Assembly: GCA_902629855.1 (NCBI GenBank)
Contig: CACOSI010000002.1
Span: forward strand, 108,002 to 172,001
DNA length: 64,000 bases
DNA from: an uncultured Fidelibacterota bacterium
GTDB taxonomy: Bacteria > Fidelibacterota > Marinisomatia > Marinisomatales > Marinisomataceae
Direction: 5' to 3'
In this document: in pieces, positions 9,049 through 18,377 of the stretch
How the letters are laid out: every line of letters begins with the position of its first letter
Position numbering within the stretch: position 1 is the stretch's first letter
The notes under the pieces: generated by a model
Databases searched by the model: none
What the model was told of the DNA's origin: nothing
Seen by the model: only the letters and a program-made list of their open reading frames with translations
Made by a program: the position numbers and the translations under genes

Positions 9049-9336
9049 ATGTCTTTAAAAATTAAACCACTCGAAGATAGAGTAGTTGTCGAAGCATTAG
9101 CTGCGGACGAAAAGACTGCTAGCGGTATTATTTTACCAGATACGGCTCAAGAAAAACCACAGCAGGGTACTGTTGTAGTAGTTGGTCCTGGAAAAAGTGA
9201 TAAAGATGGAAAAGTTGGAATGACTGTTAAACCAGGCGATGTTGTTTTATACGGAAAATATTCAGGTACAGAAATCACACATGAAGGTAAAGAGTTACTT
9301 ATCATGAGAGAAAGTGATATTCTGGCAATTTTATAA
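9049..9336 (+). CDS. groES: Co-chaperonin GroES
   Basis: A 95-residue Hsp10 that caps the GroEL chamber. It begins [13 protein letters not shown] and contains the mobile-loop segment ([20 protein letters not shown], about residues 24-43) with the Ile-Ile-Leu contact for GroEL, and the dome region around [10 protein letters not shown] strong Shine-Dalgarno, AAAAGGAG, sits 6-7 bp before the ATG, in contrast to most genes here. groEL follows after 9 bp. Confidence 0.98.
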   Translation: MSLKIKPLEDRVVVEALAADEKTASGIILPDTAQEKPQQGTVVVVGPGKSDKDGKVGMTVKPGDVVLYGKYSGTEITHEGKELLIMRESDILAIL

Positions 9337-11001
<1,665 letters not shown>

Positions 11002-11022
11002 ATGTAGTAATTTTCCTTTTTC

Positions 11023-11050
11023 AAAAAACCCTCATTAATGAGGGTTTTTT
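11023..11050 (+). terminator. Intrinsic terminator after groEL
   Basis: A perfect 28-bp palindrome: six A, CCCTCATT, then AATGAGGG and six T. The stem contains the CCCTC/GAGGG core and ends in a T-run, so it could work in both directions. It is the only clear intrinsic terminator I can find in the window. Confidence 0.9.
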
Positions 11051-11067
11051 GTTTGTAATATAAATGT

Positions 11068-11421
11068 ATGTTAAAAATTTCTGTTAAAAATCTAAAAATA
11101 AAAGGTTACCATGGTGTTTTCGAAGATGAAAAAATCAATGGTGTGAATCTCGCAGTAGATGTTGAATTATTTTTTAAAAAACAAAAAATTAATGACTCTA
11201 TTGATGAAACGGTAAACTATGTAGACATTGTTGAGCATGTAAAAAGAATAAATAATGATAATAATTTTGATCTATTGGAAACATTTTGTCAAAAAATAAT
11301 AAATGATTTAATGAAGCTTTACAGTCCTAAATCAATAACTGTAAGAATTAGAAAATTTAATATATATCAAAAAGAAGAATTAGATTTTGTAGAAGTTGAA
11401 ATGGAAGAAAAGAGTGAATAA
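11068..11421 (+). CDS. folB: Dihydroneopterin aldolase
   Basis: 117 residues. FolB cleaves 7,8-dihydroneopterin to 6-hydroxymethyl-dihydropterin and glycolaldehyde in folate synthesis. The family's opening is clear (IKGYHGVFEDEKINGVNLAVDVEL in two contiguous parts, residues 11-34), including the active-site Tyr-His and Glu region, as is the LLETFCQKI segment near 71. folK, the next enzyme of the pathway, overlaps its 3' end. The start lies just 17 bp after the groEL terminator, so a promoter must be very close or reading through the hairpin. Confidence 0.93.
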   Translation: MLKISVKNLKIKGYHGVFEDEKINGVNLAVDVELFFKKQKINDSIDETVNYVDIVEHVKRINNDNNFDLLETFCQKIINDLMKLYSPKSITVRIRKFNIYQKEELDFVEVEMEEKSE

Positions 11422-11917
11422 AGTATATTTATCAATTGGATCTAATCTAGGTGACAGAGAGTCCAACATTGCTTCAAGCATTGCTATGCTGGATAGTTTT
11501 GATGAAATAACAAATATTAAATCATCTTCTTTTTATAAAACGGAACCATTGTTTAATGAGAATCAGCCATATTTTTTAAATATTGTTATAGAAATATCGA
11601 CAACCCTTAGTCCATTTAATTTATTAGACAAAATTAAAGATATTGAAAATATGCTTGGGAGAGATTTAAAAAGAGAAAAAAACCAGCCAAGAACAATTGA
11701 TATTGATATAATTTTTTTTGGAAATACTTTCATATCTACCAAAGAGTTAGAGATTCCGCACCCAGGTTCTATTTTTAGAAAATTTGTACTAAAACCATTA
11801 AGTGAACTAATACCAAATGAAATTTTTCCAAAAACAGGTGTTAAAGTTGTTGATTTACTTGAAAAGTGTCCTGATACTTCAGTAGTGGAAAAGTATATTA
11901 TCGATAAAAAAGCATGA
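11414..11917 (+). CDS. folK: 2-amino-4-hydroxy-6-hydroxymethyldihydropteridine pyrophosphokinase
   Basis: 167 residues from a GTG at 11414. HPPK transfers pyrophosphate from ATP to 6-hydroxymethyl-dihydropterin, the step after FolB. Signatures: KVYLSIGSNLGDRESN at the start, and the substrate/Mg-binding block REKNQPRTIDIDIIFFG (HPPK signature PRTIDIDI) followed by IPHPG. There is no ATG at the 5' end. A TTG at 11396 would add six residues (with KWKKR), but the GTG puts the protein's start where HPPKs normally begin. It overlaps folB by 8 bp and the kinase gene by 4 bp. Confidence 0.92.
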   Translation: MNKVYLSIGSNLGDRESNIASSIAMLDSFDEITNIKSSSFYKTEPLFNENQPYFLNIVIEISTTLSPFNLLDKIKDIENMLGRDLKREKNQPRTIDIDIIFFGNTFISTKELEIPHPGSIFRKFVLKPLSELIPNEIFPKTGVKVVDLLEKCPDTSVVEKYIIDKKA

Positions 11918-12555
11918 AAGAATTGGAAGCATATATAGCAATTGAAGGTCCAATAGGTGTTGGTAAGACAAGTTTAGCAGAGCGTATTGCAGATAAATTG
12001 AATGCAAGAAAAGTTTTTGAAAATTTCGAGGATAATCCTTTTTTAAAAGATTTTTACGATGATCCAGAGTCAAATGCATTTCAAACTCAAATTTTCTTTT
12101 TATTACAAAGATATCAGCAACAGCAAAAAGAAATTAAACAGTTAAATTTGCTTCAAAAAGGAGTTGTGACAGATTATATGTTTGAGAAAGATAGATTGTT
12201 TGCAGATTTTACGCTTAATTCAGAAGCAGAATTTAAATTATATTCGCATGTTGCAGATATTTTAGAAAAAGATATTGTTAAGCCTGATCTTGTAGTTTAT
12301 TTACAGGCTGATACAGATAGATTAATGACAAATATTAAAAAAAGAGGAAGAGATTTTGAGAAGGGTGTAACAAGAGATTATATCAATCAAGTAAATGAGA
12401 GGTACCAAGAATTTTTTGTAAACTACGAGGATGGCCCTCTTTTAATTATTAATACTAATAACATAGATTTTGTTGAAAATTCTGATGATTTTGATAATCT
12501 TCTTAATGAAATTCATCAACCACATCAAGGTATTAAGTATTTTAATCCTGCATAA
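11914..12555 (+). CDS. Deoxynucleoside kinase (deoxyadenosine/deoxyguanosine kinase-like)
   Basis: 213 residues of the dNK/thymidine-kinase-2 fold. The P-loop GPIGVGKTS is at residues 12-20; the DYMFEKDRLFA block (about 89-99) corresponds to the family's substrate-Arg and catalytic motif; a lid region with Arg residues (IKKRGRDFEKGVTRDY) follows. Such enzymes phosphorylate salvaged deoxynucleosides at the 5' position. The base preference cannot be read from sequence alone; homologues in Bacteroidetes and Firmicutes are usually annotated dGK/dAK. The start overlaps folK by 4 bp. Confidence 0.88.
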   Translation: MKELEAYIAIEGPIGVGKTSLAERIADKLNARKVFENFEDNPFLKDFYDDPESNAFQTQIFFLLQRYQQQQKEIKQLNLLQKGVVTDYMFEKDRLFADFTLNSEAEFKLYSHVADILEKDIVKPDLVVYLQADTDRLMTNIKKRGRDFEKGVTRDYINQVNERYQEFFVNYEDGPLLIINTNNIDFVENSDDFDNLLNEIHQPHQGIKYFNPA

Positions 12556-12557
12556 TT

Positions 12558-12704
12558 ATGATAACAAAAATTTTATTAGCAGCTTTTATTTTGTGGATCA
12601 TTTATAGATTTATAAATCTTAAAGAAGAAAAAATTGTTATTAAAAAAAAGACAAAAATAGATTTCAAAAAAGTTAAAGATGCGGAGTTTGAAGACAATGA
12701 ATAA
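12558..12704 (+). CDS. Tiny single-pass membrane protein, 48 residues
   Basis: The reading frame is ATG to TAA, 2 bp after the kinase gene and overlapping the next gene by 8 bp, which is the tight packing expected of a real gene here. One N-terminal transmembrane helix (about residues 5-19, ILLAAFILWIIYRF) precedes a very basic stretch (KKKTKIDFKKVK) and an acidic end (DAEFEDNE). It resembles the small Bacteroidetes-type DUF4834 proteins in layout, but I cannot assign it to a family. Topology by the positive-inside rule: C-terminus in the cytoplasm. Confidence 0.6.
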   Translation: MITKILLAAFILWIIYRFINLKEEKIVIKKKTKIDFKKVKDAEFEDNE

Positions 12705-13278
12705 AAAATTATTAATTTTAGTAATATTAGTATCAAATTTATTTGCACAAGGAAATAATCAAAATCTTAATTTCATTTTTGCAAATAATGGTTACGGTTT
12801 TGGCTACGAATATGAAAAAAACGTAAGATCAAATTTATCTATTGGAGTTGATTTAAGACTTTACGATGTAAGAAATGATGAATATCCAATCTATGATCCA
12901 TTTTATAATCAATTTCAAGTTGCGGGTGAAAAAGATATTTTGCTATTTCCTCTTTTATTTAGAACTAATTATTATCTTTTTGATGGAAAAATTGCAAATA
13001 ATTTTCGACCATATCTTTTATTTTCTGTCGGTCCATTAATCGGTGTCGATGCTGATGAAAATATTTCAAGTTTTAAGAAGAAATGGAGTAGTACAAACTC
13101 TCAAACTTCATTAGCAGGTTCTTTTGGTTTCGGAGTTAATTTTACTTCACCAACTATGTCCAATACTATTTCTTTAGGTCTTGGTTATGATCATTTTCAG
13201 TTTGTTGAACCTTTTCATGGTAAAAAAGACTTTGGTGGAGGTTTCATTTATTTAAAATATCAGATTAATCGTGAGTAA
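12697..13278 (+). CDS. Outer-membrane beta-barrel protein (small porin-like fold), function unknown
   Basis: 193 residues from the ATG at 12697; an upstream in-frame ATG at 12679 is less likely because it would precede a normal signal peptide with MRSLKT. The signal peptide MNKKLLILVILVSNLFA is followed by Gln. The mature chain alternates hydrophobic and polar residues with Gly/Tyr-rich turns (NNGYGFGYEYEK, FGFGVNFTSP, LGLGYDHF), as in 8-stranded outer-membrane barrels, and ends in a strand-like FIYLKYQINRE. Ligand and role are unknown. The end overlaps the rsmE GTG by 8 bp. Confidence 0.7.
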   Translation: MNKKLLILVILVSNLFAQGNNQNLNFIFANNGYGFGYEYEKNVRSNLSIGVDLRLYDVRNDEYPIYDPFYNQFQVAGEKDILLFPLLFRTNYYLFDGKIANNFRPYLLFSVGPLIGVDADENISSFKKKWSSTNSQTSLAGSFGFGVNFTSPTMSNTISLGLGYDHFQFVEPFHGKKDFGGGFIYLKYQINRE

Positions 13279-13996
13279 TTACTCATACATTGACAAAAGA
13301 AATATAAAGAATTCAACTTTTTTTCTTGATGAGAAGGAGTCGCACCATATTATTTCAGTGCTCAGGTTAAAGGAAGATTCAGAAATTATATTAACAGACG
13401 GAAGAGGAACTGTTTATAAAGCAATAATTAAAGATTTAAATAAAAGATTAGTAAGTGGAAATATATTATCTCAAAAAAAAATTTCAGATAAAAAAAAATA
13501 TGAAATTCACCTTGCATTGCCACTCATAAAAAATAATAGATTTAAAATAGCTTTAGAGAAATCTATTGAGTTGGGAGTTAACGAATTAACTCCTATCAAA
13601 TTTGATAAGTCAATCAAATCTTCAATAAATAATGAAAAAATTTTAGCTATTATACATTCTGCATGTAAACAAAGTATGAGGGCCAATTTTCCAAAATTGA
13701 ATCAATTAATGACATTTGAACAATGGTATGACCCTAATGCGATAAATATTGCTTGCGTTATTGATTCTCAAAAATCTTTATATCAACAAATTGATCTCAT
13801 AAAAGATAATTTTAAAAATAATAAGAAAATTAATTTAATGGTTGGTCCAGAAGGTGACTTTTCTGATGAAGAAAAAAATTTTATAAATGATAAAAATTTC
13901 ATAAAAATTAATTTAGGAGGAACTATATTAAGGACTGAAACAGCTATAGTTTCAATAATTTCAATTATAAATGAGTTAATGATTAATAATGAATAA
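13271..13996 (+). CDS. rsmE: 16S rRNA m3U1498 methyltransferase
   Basis: 241 residues starting at GTG 13271; no in-frame ATG is available near the N-terminus. RsmE is a SPOUT enzyme that methylates N3 of U1498 in the decoding-site region of 16S rRNA. It has an N-terminal PUA-like domain (HHIISVLRLKEDSEIILTDG) and C-terminal SAM-binding motifs (VGPEGDFSDEE and LGGTILRTETA, near residues 192 and 216). It overlaps the barrel-protein gene by 8 bp and the HIT gene by 8 bp. Confidence 0.93.
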   Translation: MSNYSYIDKRNIKNSTFFLDEKESHHIISVLRLKEDSEIILTDGRGTVYKAIIKDLNKRLVSGNILSQKKISDKKKYEIHLALPLIKNNRFKIALEKSIELGVNELTPIKFDKSIKSSINNEKILAIIHSACKQSMRANFPKLNQLMTFEQWYDPNAINIACVIDSQKSLYQQIDLIKDNFKNNKKINLMVGPEGDFSDEEKNFINDKNFIKINLGGTILRTETAIVSIISIINELMINNE

Positions 13997-14333
13997 AACA
14001 ATATTTGAAAAAATTATTGATAAAGAAATACCCGCAAATATTCATTACGAAGATGAAAATATCATTGCCATAGATGATATTAATCCAGTTGCACCTGTGC
14101 ACATATTAATTATTCCCAAAAAAAAGATATCAACTCTTAATGAAATTGAAGATATAGATATTAACTTAGTAGGAAAGCTTTTTAAGATTGCAAAGTTTTT
14201 AGCAAAAAAATTTGAAATTGATAAAAGTGGTTATAGGACTATTTTTAACTGTAATGAAGACGGAGGGCAAACTGTTTTTCATATACATTTACATTTAATT
14301 GGTGGTAAAAAATTAGGATGGCCTCCAGGTTAA
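13989..14333 (+). CDS. HIT-family nucleotide hydrolase (HinT-like)
   Basis: 114 residues. The histidine triad HIHLHL occupies residues 98-103 (His98, His100, His102), with the expected upstream IAIDDINPVAPVHILIIPKK and the C-terminal GGKKLGWPPG typical of the HinT/PKCI branch. HinT hydrolyses adenosine phosphoramidates and acyl-adenylates; the physiological role in most bacteria is undefined. It overlaps rsmE by 8 bp and sits 1 bp before smc. Confidence 0.92.
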   Translation: MNKTIFEKIIDKEIPANIHYEDENIIAIDDINPVAPVHILIIPKKKISTLNEIEDIDINLVGKLFKIAKFLAKKFEIDKSGYRTIFNCNEDGGQTVFHIHLHLIGGKKLGWPPG

Positions 14334-14334
14334 A

Positions 14335-16440
14335 ATGAATATTAAAAAATTAGAAATTTTTGGCTTTAAATCTTTTGCTAAAAAAGAGACAGTTCTTTTA
14401 GATAGTGGAATTACTGGGATTGTTGGTCCTAACGGTTGTGGAAAAACTAATATAGTTGATGCAATTAGATGGGTTCTTGGTGAACAAAAAACATCAAGAT
14501 TAAGAAGTTCTAAAATGGAAGATGTTATTTTTAATGGAGCCTCAAATATTAAACCATTAGGGCTTTGTGAAGTTTTTTTAACTATTGAAAATACTAAAGG
14601 TCTTTTACCTACTGAATTTTCAGAAGTTGAAATAGGAAGACGTCTTTATAGATCTGGAGAAAGTGAATATTTTATTAATAGAAATGCTTGCAGATTAAAA
14701 GATATATCGAATCTTTTTATTGATACAGGACTTACTTCAGATGCTTATTCAGTAATTGAATTGAATATGATTGACCAGATTCTTTCTGACAAAGACGACA
14801 GTAGAAGAAATATGTTTGAGGAAGCCGCTGGTGTAAATAAATATAAATCTAAAAGAAAATCAACTATCAAAAAATTTGAACTTAATCTTAGGGATCTTGA
14901 AAGAATTGATGACATTATTGTAGAAATTGATTTTCAAGTTAAAGCCTTAGATCTTCAACTTAAACGTTTTAAAAGACATGAAAAACTTTCAAAAGAAATT
15001 CAAGAACTTGAAATTAAGCTAGCTTCTGCAAGAATTAAAGATTTAGACATAACAATAGAACCTTTAGAAATTCTTCTCAAAGAAAAAAATAAACTTTTAA
15101 AAAAAAATACCTCTAAGAAAAAAGTTAATAGTGTTGAGTTCGATAATGCTCGAGAAAAATATTTAAATGAAAAAGATTCGTTATCAAAATTAAAGTCTAA
15201 GGTAGATTTGCTTACAGAAAATCTTTTAAAGGAAATTCAAGAAAAAAATATTCAATCATCTCAGGGTGTAGGAATACTTGAAGATGAACTTCAAAAAAAG
15301 ATTTCTGAATTGAATAAGTTTGATAAAAATTACATTAATATTGTTACTAAAAGTGATGTATTTAAAAGCCTATCAACACAAAGTAGAGAAAACTTTCAAA
15401 ATAAAAATTATACCGTAATTGAAACTGACAAAAAATATGAAAATCTAAAAGCAAGTATCGAAGATTATAAAAATAAAATAGACTCTTACAAAAAAGAAAA
15501 AGAGTTTGATTTCTCAAAGATGGATAAATCTATTAAAGAAATTCAAGAGCAAATCAATAAAAACAATATTGAGTTGGAAAAAAAAGAAAATGATGTCAAC
15601 AAGTTATTTGTTAAAATGGAATCCATAAGAGCAAAATTAGATTCAGAAAACTTTAGTAAAGATGATTTATTCTATGAAATCAAGAATGCTGAAATGAAAA
15701 TTGCTGAATCAAAACTTAAAAAATCTCAAATCAATCAAAATTTAGTTGAGAAATATGGAAGTAAAGTAAAATTATTAGATATTAAAGATTATGACATTAG
15801 CGATATGGTTTATAGGATTGAAAAAATTAAAAGAAGTATTGAAAATATAGGCCCTATAAATTGGGCTGTTAAAGATGAGTTTGAAGAAAAAAATAATCGT
15901 TTAACAACATTAAAAGAACAAAAGTCAGATTTGATTGAAGCTGAAAATAATCTCAAGGAAGCAATTAAGAAGATTGATAGAGTAGCAAAAAAACAGTTTA
16001 GTGAAACATTTGAAAGTGTAAAGAAAAATTTTGAGAAGATGTTTACAGTTTTCTTTAGTGGAGGTAGTGGTTCATTAAAGTTAACAGATGATAATGATCC
16101 TCTTAATTCAGACATCAAAATTCTTGCACAGCCTCCTGGAAAAAGAAATAATTCTTTAAAAATGTTATCTGCTGGAGAAAAATCTTTAACTGCAATAGCT
16201 CTTCTATTTTCAATATATCAGTATAAGCCGAGTCCTTTTTGTATTTTAGACGAAATTGATGCTCCTTTAGATGACATAAACATTAAAAAATTCACAGATG
16301 TTATTAAAGAATACAGTAAATCTACCCAATTTATTATGGTTACTCATAATAAGCTCACAATGGAGTCTGCTGATTGTATTTATGGTGTCACAGCAGAAAA
16401 AAAGGGTATTTCTAAGCTAATGTCTATTGATTTTTCATAA
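14335..16440 (+). CDS. smc: Chromosome-partition SMC ATPase, short form without a recognisable hinge
   Basis: 701 residues in one open frame; typical bacterial SMC has about 1,150-1,190. The N-terminal head is complete: IFGFKSFAKKE at 9-19, Walker A GPNGCGKT at 31-38, LEMIDQ-type segment and FEEAAGVNKYKSKR at 161-174. The C-terminal head is also complete: IENIGPINWAVKDEFEE (502-518), AQPPGKRNN (598-606), signature LSAGEKSLTAIALLF (611-625), Walker B FCILDEIDAPLDD (635-647), H-loop VTHNK (669-673). Between the heads lie only about 320 residues, mainly charged coiled-coil; I find no hinge motifs. ScpA/ScpB are not in the window. Head sequences identify it as SMC rather than RecN or Rad50. Confidence 0.9.
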   Translation: MNIKKLEIFGFKSFAKKETVLLDSGITGIVGPNGCGKTNIVDAIRWVLGEQKTSRLRSSKMEDVIFNGASNIKPLGLCEVFLTIENTKGLLPTEFSEVEIGRRLYRSGESEYFINRNACRLKDISNLFIDTGLTSDAYSVIELNMIDQILSDKDDSRRNMFEEAAGVNKYKSKRKSTIKKFELNLRDLERIDDIIVEIDFQVKALDLQLKRFKRHEKLSKEIQELEIKLASARIKDLDITIEPLEILLKEKNKLLKKNTSKKKVNSVEFDNAREKYLNEKDSLSKLKSKVDLLTENLLKEIQEKNIQSSQGVGILEDELQKKISELNKFDKNYINIVTKSDVFKSLSTQSRENFQNKNYTVIETDKKYENLKASIEDYKNKIDSYKKEKEFDFSKMDKSIKEIQEQINKNNIELEKKENDVNKLFVKMESIRAKLDSENFSKDDLFYEIKNAEMKIAESKLKKSQINQNLVEKYGSKVKLLDIKDYDISDMVYRIEKIKRSIENIGPINWAVKDEFEEKNNRLTTLKEQKSDLIEAENNLKEAIKKIDRVAKKQFSETFESVKKNFEKMFTVFFSGGSGSLKLTDDNDPLNSDIKILAQPPGKRNNSLKMLSAGEKSLTAIALLFSIYQYKPSPFCILDEIDAPLDDINIKKFTDVIKEYSKSTQFIMVTHNKLTMESADCIYGVTAEKKGISKLMSIDFS

Positions 16441-16451
16441 AAATAAATCAT

Positions 16452-16480
16452 TTGTAGTATTCATTACTTTTAAACAAATT
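16452..16480 (+). promoter_or_regulatory. Weak candidate promoter of rpsP-trmD-rplS
   Basis: TTGTAG (16452-16457), 17 bp, then CAAATT (16475-16480), followed at once by the G+C-rich ACGCGTG. The -10 matches the consensus poorly; it is listed because the position and the G+C-rich stretch after it parallel the tRNA and rpsL promoters. Confidence 0.25.
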
Positions 16481-16516
16481 ACGCGTGTTAAATTTTAATA
16501 TAAAAGAAAGAGCTTT

Positions 16517-17308
16517 ATGGCAACTAAAATAAGATTAAAAAGAATTGGTAGACGAAATAGACCTTTTTATAGAGTTATAATAATTGATTCACGAAAAAGA
16601 AGAGATGGCTCTGCTATTGAGCAAGTTGGTTGGTACAATCCAATTGAAAAAGATAAAGAAAAAAATTATAGTCTTAAAGAAGATCGTATTCTTGAATGGC
16701 TGAAGCTCGGTGCCCAGGTATCAGATCCAGTAAATAAATTGATGAAAAGATCCGGACTGGCATATAGATGGCATTTAATAGGCCAAGGTTTATCAGATGC
16801 AGATATTGATAAAGCAGTTAGTGAATGGAAAAAGAATCGCGATAAAGTTATTAAAGATAGAATCAAAGCAAGTTTAGCAAAAAAGGAAGAAGCAAAAGCA
16901 AAGAAAGCTGCAGCAAAGTTAGCTGAGGAAGCTCCAGCTGAAGAAGTAAAAGAAGAAGCACCAGCTGAAGAAGCAAAAGAAGAAGCTCCAGCTGAAGAAG
17001 TAAAAGAAGAAGCACCAGCTGAAGAAGTAAAAGAAGAAGCTCCTGCTGAAGAAGCAAAAGAAGAAGCTCCTGCTGAAGAAGCACCTGCTGAAGAAGTAAA
17101 AGAAGAAGCACCAGTTGAAGAAGCTCCTGCTGAAGAAGCAAAAGAAGAAGCTCCTGCTGAAGAAGCTCCTGTCGAAGAAGTAAAAGAAGAAGCACCAGCT
17201 GAAGAAGTAAAAGAAGAAGCACCAGCTGAAGAAGCAAAAGAAGAAGCTCCTGCTGAAGAAGCACCTGCTGAAGAAGCAAAAGAAGAAGCTCCTGCTGAAA
17301 CTAAATAA
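16517..17308 (+). CDS. rpsP: 30S ribosomal protein S16 with long Ala-Glu-Pro-Lys repeat tail
   Basis: 263 residues; bacterial S16 is usually 80-100. The S16 domain fills residues 1-85 (MATKIRLKRIGRRNRPFYRV start, GWYNPIEKD, WLKLGAQVSDPV). A basic helix-like linker (86-135, Lys/Ala-rich) leads to a 124-residue tail (136-259) made of two alternating modules, [AV]EEAP (five copies) and [AV]EE[AV]KEEAP (eleven copies), ending AETK. S16 binds 16S rRNA and is needed for 30S assembly; the tail is acidic and probably disordered. C-terminal extensions on S16 occur in Bacteroidetes. rimM, usual between rpsP and trmD in many bacteria, is absent. Confidence 0.95.
   Translation: MATKIRLKRIGRRNRPFYRVIIIDSRKRRDGSAIEQVGWYNPIEKDKEKNYSLKEDRILEWLKLGAQVSDPVNKLMKRSGLAYRWHLIGQGLSDADIDKAVSEWKKNRDKVIKDRIKASLAKKEEAKAKKAAAKLAEEAPAEEVKEEAPAEEAKEEAPAEEVKEEAPAEEVKEEAPAEEAKEEAPAEEAPAEEVKEEAPVEEAPAEEAKEEAPAEEAPVEEVKEEAPAEEVKEEAPAEEAKEEAPAEEAPAEEAKEEAPAETK
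16922..17293 (+). repeat. In-frame tandem repeat encoding the S16 tail (15-bp and 27-bp modules)
   Basis: 372 bp of imperfect tandem repeat: eleven 27-bp and five 15-bp modules, all multiples of three, so gain or loss of a unit keeps the frame. Synonymous variation is limited (GCT/GCA, CCA/CCT, GTA/GCA), which suggests recent duplication or conversion. Assembly from short reads could miscount copies. Confidence 0.95.
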
Positions 17309-17361
17309 ATCTTTATTTAAAGATTATAATATCTTATGGTTAAATTTTAATTAATGTTGAC

Positions 17362-18051
17362 ATGAAGATTTTTTTTATCACACCATTTCCTGATACTATT
17401 AACATTTTTATCAAAAATAATATTGCTAATCAAGGTATTAAAAAGGGATTAATTGATATTCAAACGATTGATTTAAGAAAATTTTCAAGAAATTCTTACA
17501 AAAAAATCGATGATGAGCCATATGGTGGTGGAGATGGTATGGTTATGATGTGTCAGCCTCTATTTGATGCAATTGAATTTTGCATAAAAGAATGCGATTC
17601 CAAACCTATAGTAGTCTTCCCTTCACCAAGAGGAAAAGTTTTAAACCATTCATTATCCTCAAATTTATCCAATGAAAATTCTTTAATATTTATTTGTGGG
17701 CATTATAAGGGTATTGATGAAAGAGTTGTCGAAAAATATGTTGATCTTGAAATATCAACTGGCGACTACATTTTATCTAATGGAGAACTATCATCAATGA
17801 TTATTTTTGATTCAATAGTACGTTTAATTCCTGGCGTTTTAAATAATATTAACTCTGCCTTAACTGATTCTTTTGTTGATGATTTACTTGATGCTCCTTA
17901 TTTTACGCGTCCTGATGAAATTGATGGACTTAAGGTTCCAGAAGTGTTATTATCTGGCAATCATGAAGCCATTAAAAAATGGAAAATTGATAAAAAAGAA
18001 CAAATTACTAGAGACAGAAGACCTGATCTTTGGAAAAAATATAATAAATAG
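17362..18051 (+). CDS. trmD: tRNA (guanine-N1)-methyltransferase
   Basis: 229 residues. TrmD methylates G37 next to the anticodon of tRNAs reading CUN, CCN and CGG, preventing +1 frameshifting. The trefoil-knot SAM site is recognisable in [12 protein letters not shown], the [11 protein letters not shown] block and [12 protein letters not shown]; the C-terminal domain has the [19 protein letters not shown] tract that binds tRNA. It follows rpsP after 53 bp and precedes rplS by 2 bp, the conserved order apart from missing rimM. Confidence 0.97.
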   Translation: MKIFFITPFPDTINIFIKNNIANQGIKKGLIDIQTIDLRKFSRNSYKKIDDEPYGGGDGMVMMCQPLFDAIEFCIKECDSKPIVVFPSPRGKVLNHSLSSNLSNENSLIFICGHYKGIDERVVEKYVDLEISTGDYILSNGELSSMIIFDSIVRLIPGVLNNINSALTDSFVDDLLDAPYFTRPDEIDGLKVPEVLLSGNHEAIKKWKIDKKEQITRDRRPDLWKKYNK

Positions 18052-18053
18052 TT

Positions 18054-18374
18054 ATGAGCAATACATTAAGAGACGATATACCAAATTTTAAACCTGGTGA
18101 TACACTTTCTATCTCTGTTAACGTAAGAGAAGGACAAAAGGTGAGACAGCAGCTTTACAAAGGTACAGTTATTGCGAGAAAAGGTTCAGGTATAGCTGAA
18201 ACCATAACTGTTAGGAAAATTTCAAACGGTGTTGGTGTTGAAAGGATATTTCCTATCCATTCACCTTCAATAGCATCAATAAAAGTAGACAGAATAAATA
18301 AAGTTCGAAGAGCAAAATTATATTATTTAAGAGGTCTATCAGGAAAAGCTGCTAGACTTGCAGAAAAAAAGTAA
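18054..18374 (+). CDS. rplS: 50S ribosomal protein L19
   Basis: 106 residues, close to the family norm. L19 lies at the subunit interface and contributes to bridge B8. It contains [35 protein letters not shown] and the closing basic stretch [20 protein letters not shown]. It ends the rpsP-trmD-rplS ribosome group; the transporter gene begins 3 bp later. Confidence 0.98.
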   Translation: MSNTLRDDIPNFKPGDTLSISVNVREGQKVRQQLYKGTVIARKGSGIAETITVRKISNGVGVERIFPIHSPSIASIKVDRINKVRRAKLYYLRGLSGKAARLAEKK

Positions 18375-18377
18375 GTA

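Noticed and set aside
14335..16440. Idea that the short SMC is a broken or split gene
   Set aside because: There is one continuous frame, both heads are intact and no second smc fragment lies in the window. An assembly deletion remains possible and is noted in the finding.
16863..17279. Minus-strand open frame made almost wholly of Leu and Gln
   Set aside because: It is the antisense of the S16 repeat tail; repeats without stops on one strand give open frames on the other. No start signal or homology.
17309..17330. ATCTTTATTTAAAGAT hairpin and TATAAT between rpsP and trmD
   Set aside because: The stem is almost entirely A/T and has no T-run; no -35 element sits at the right distance from TATAAT. 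Not enough for a terminator or promoter.
17353..17361. TTGACA just before the trmD start
   Set aside because: A perfect -35 hexamer, but the -10 would fall inside trmD and no downstream start uses it.
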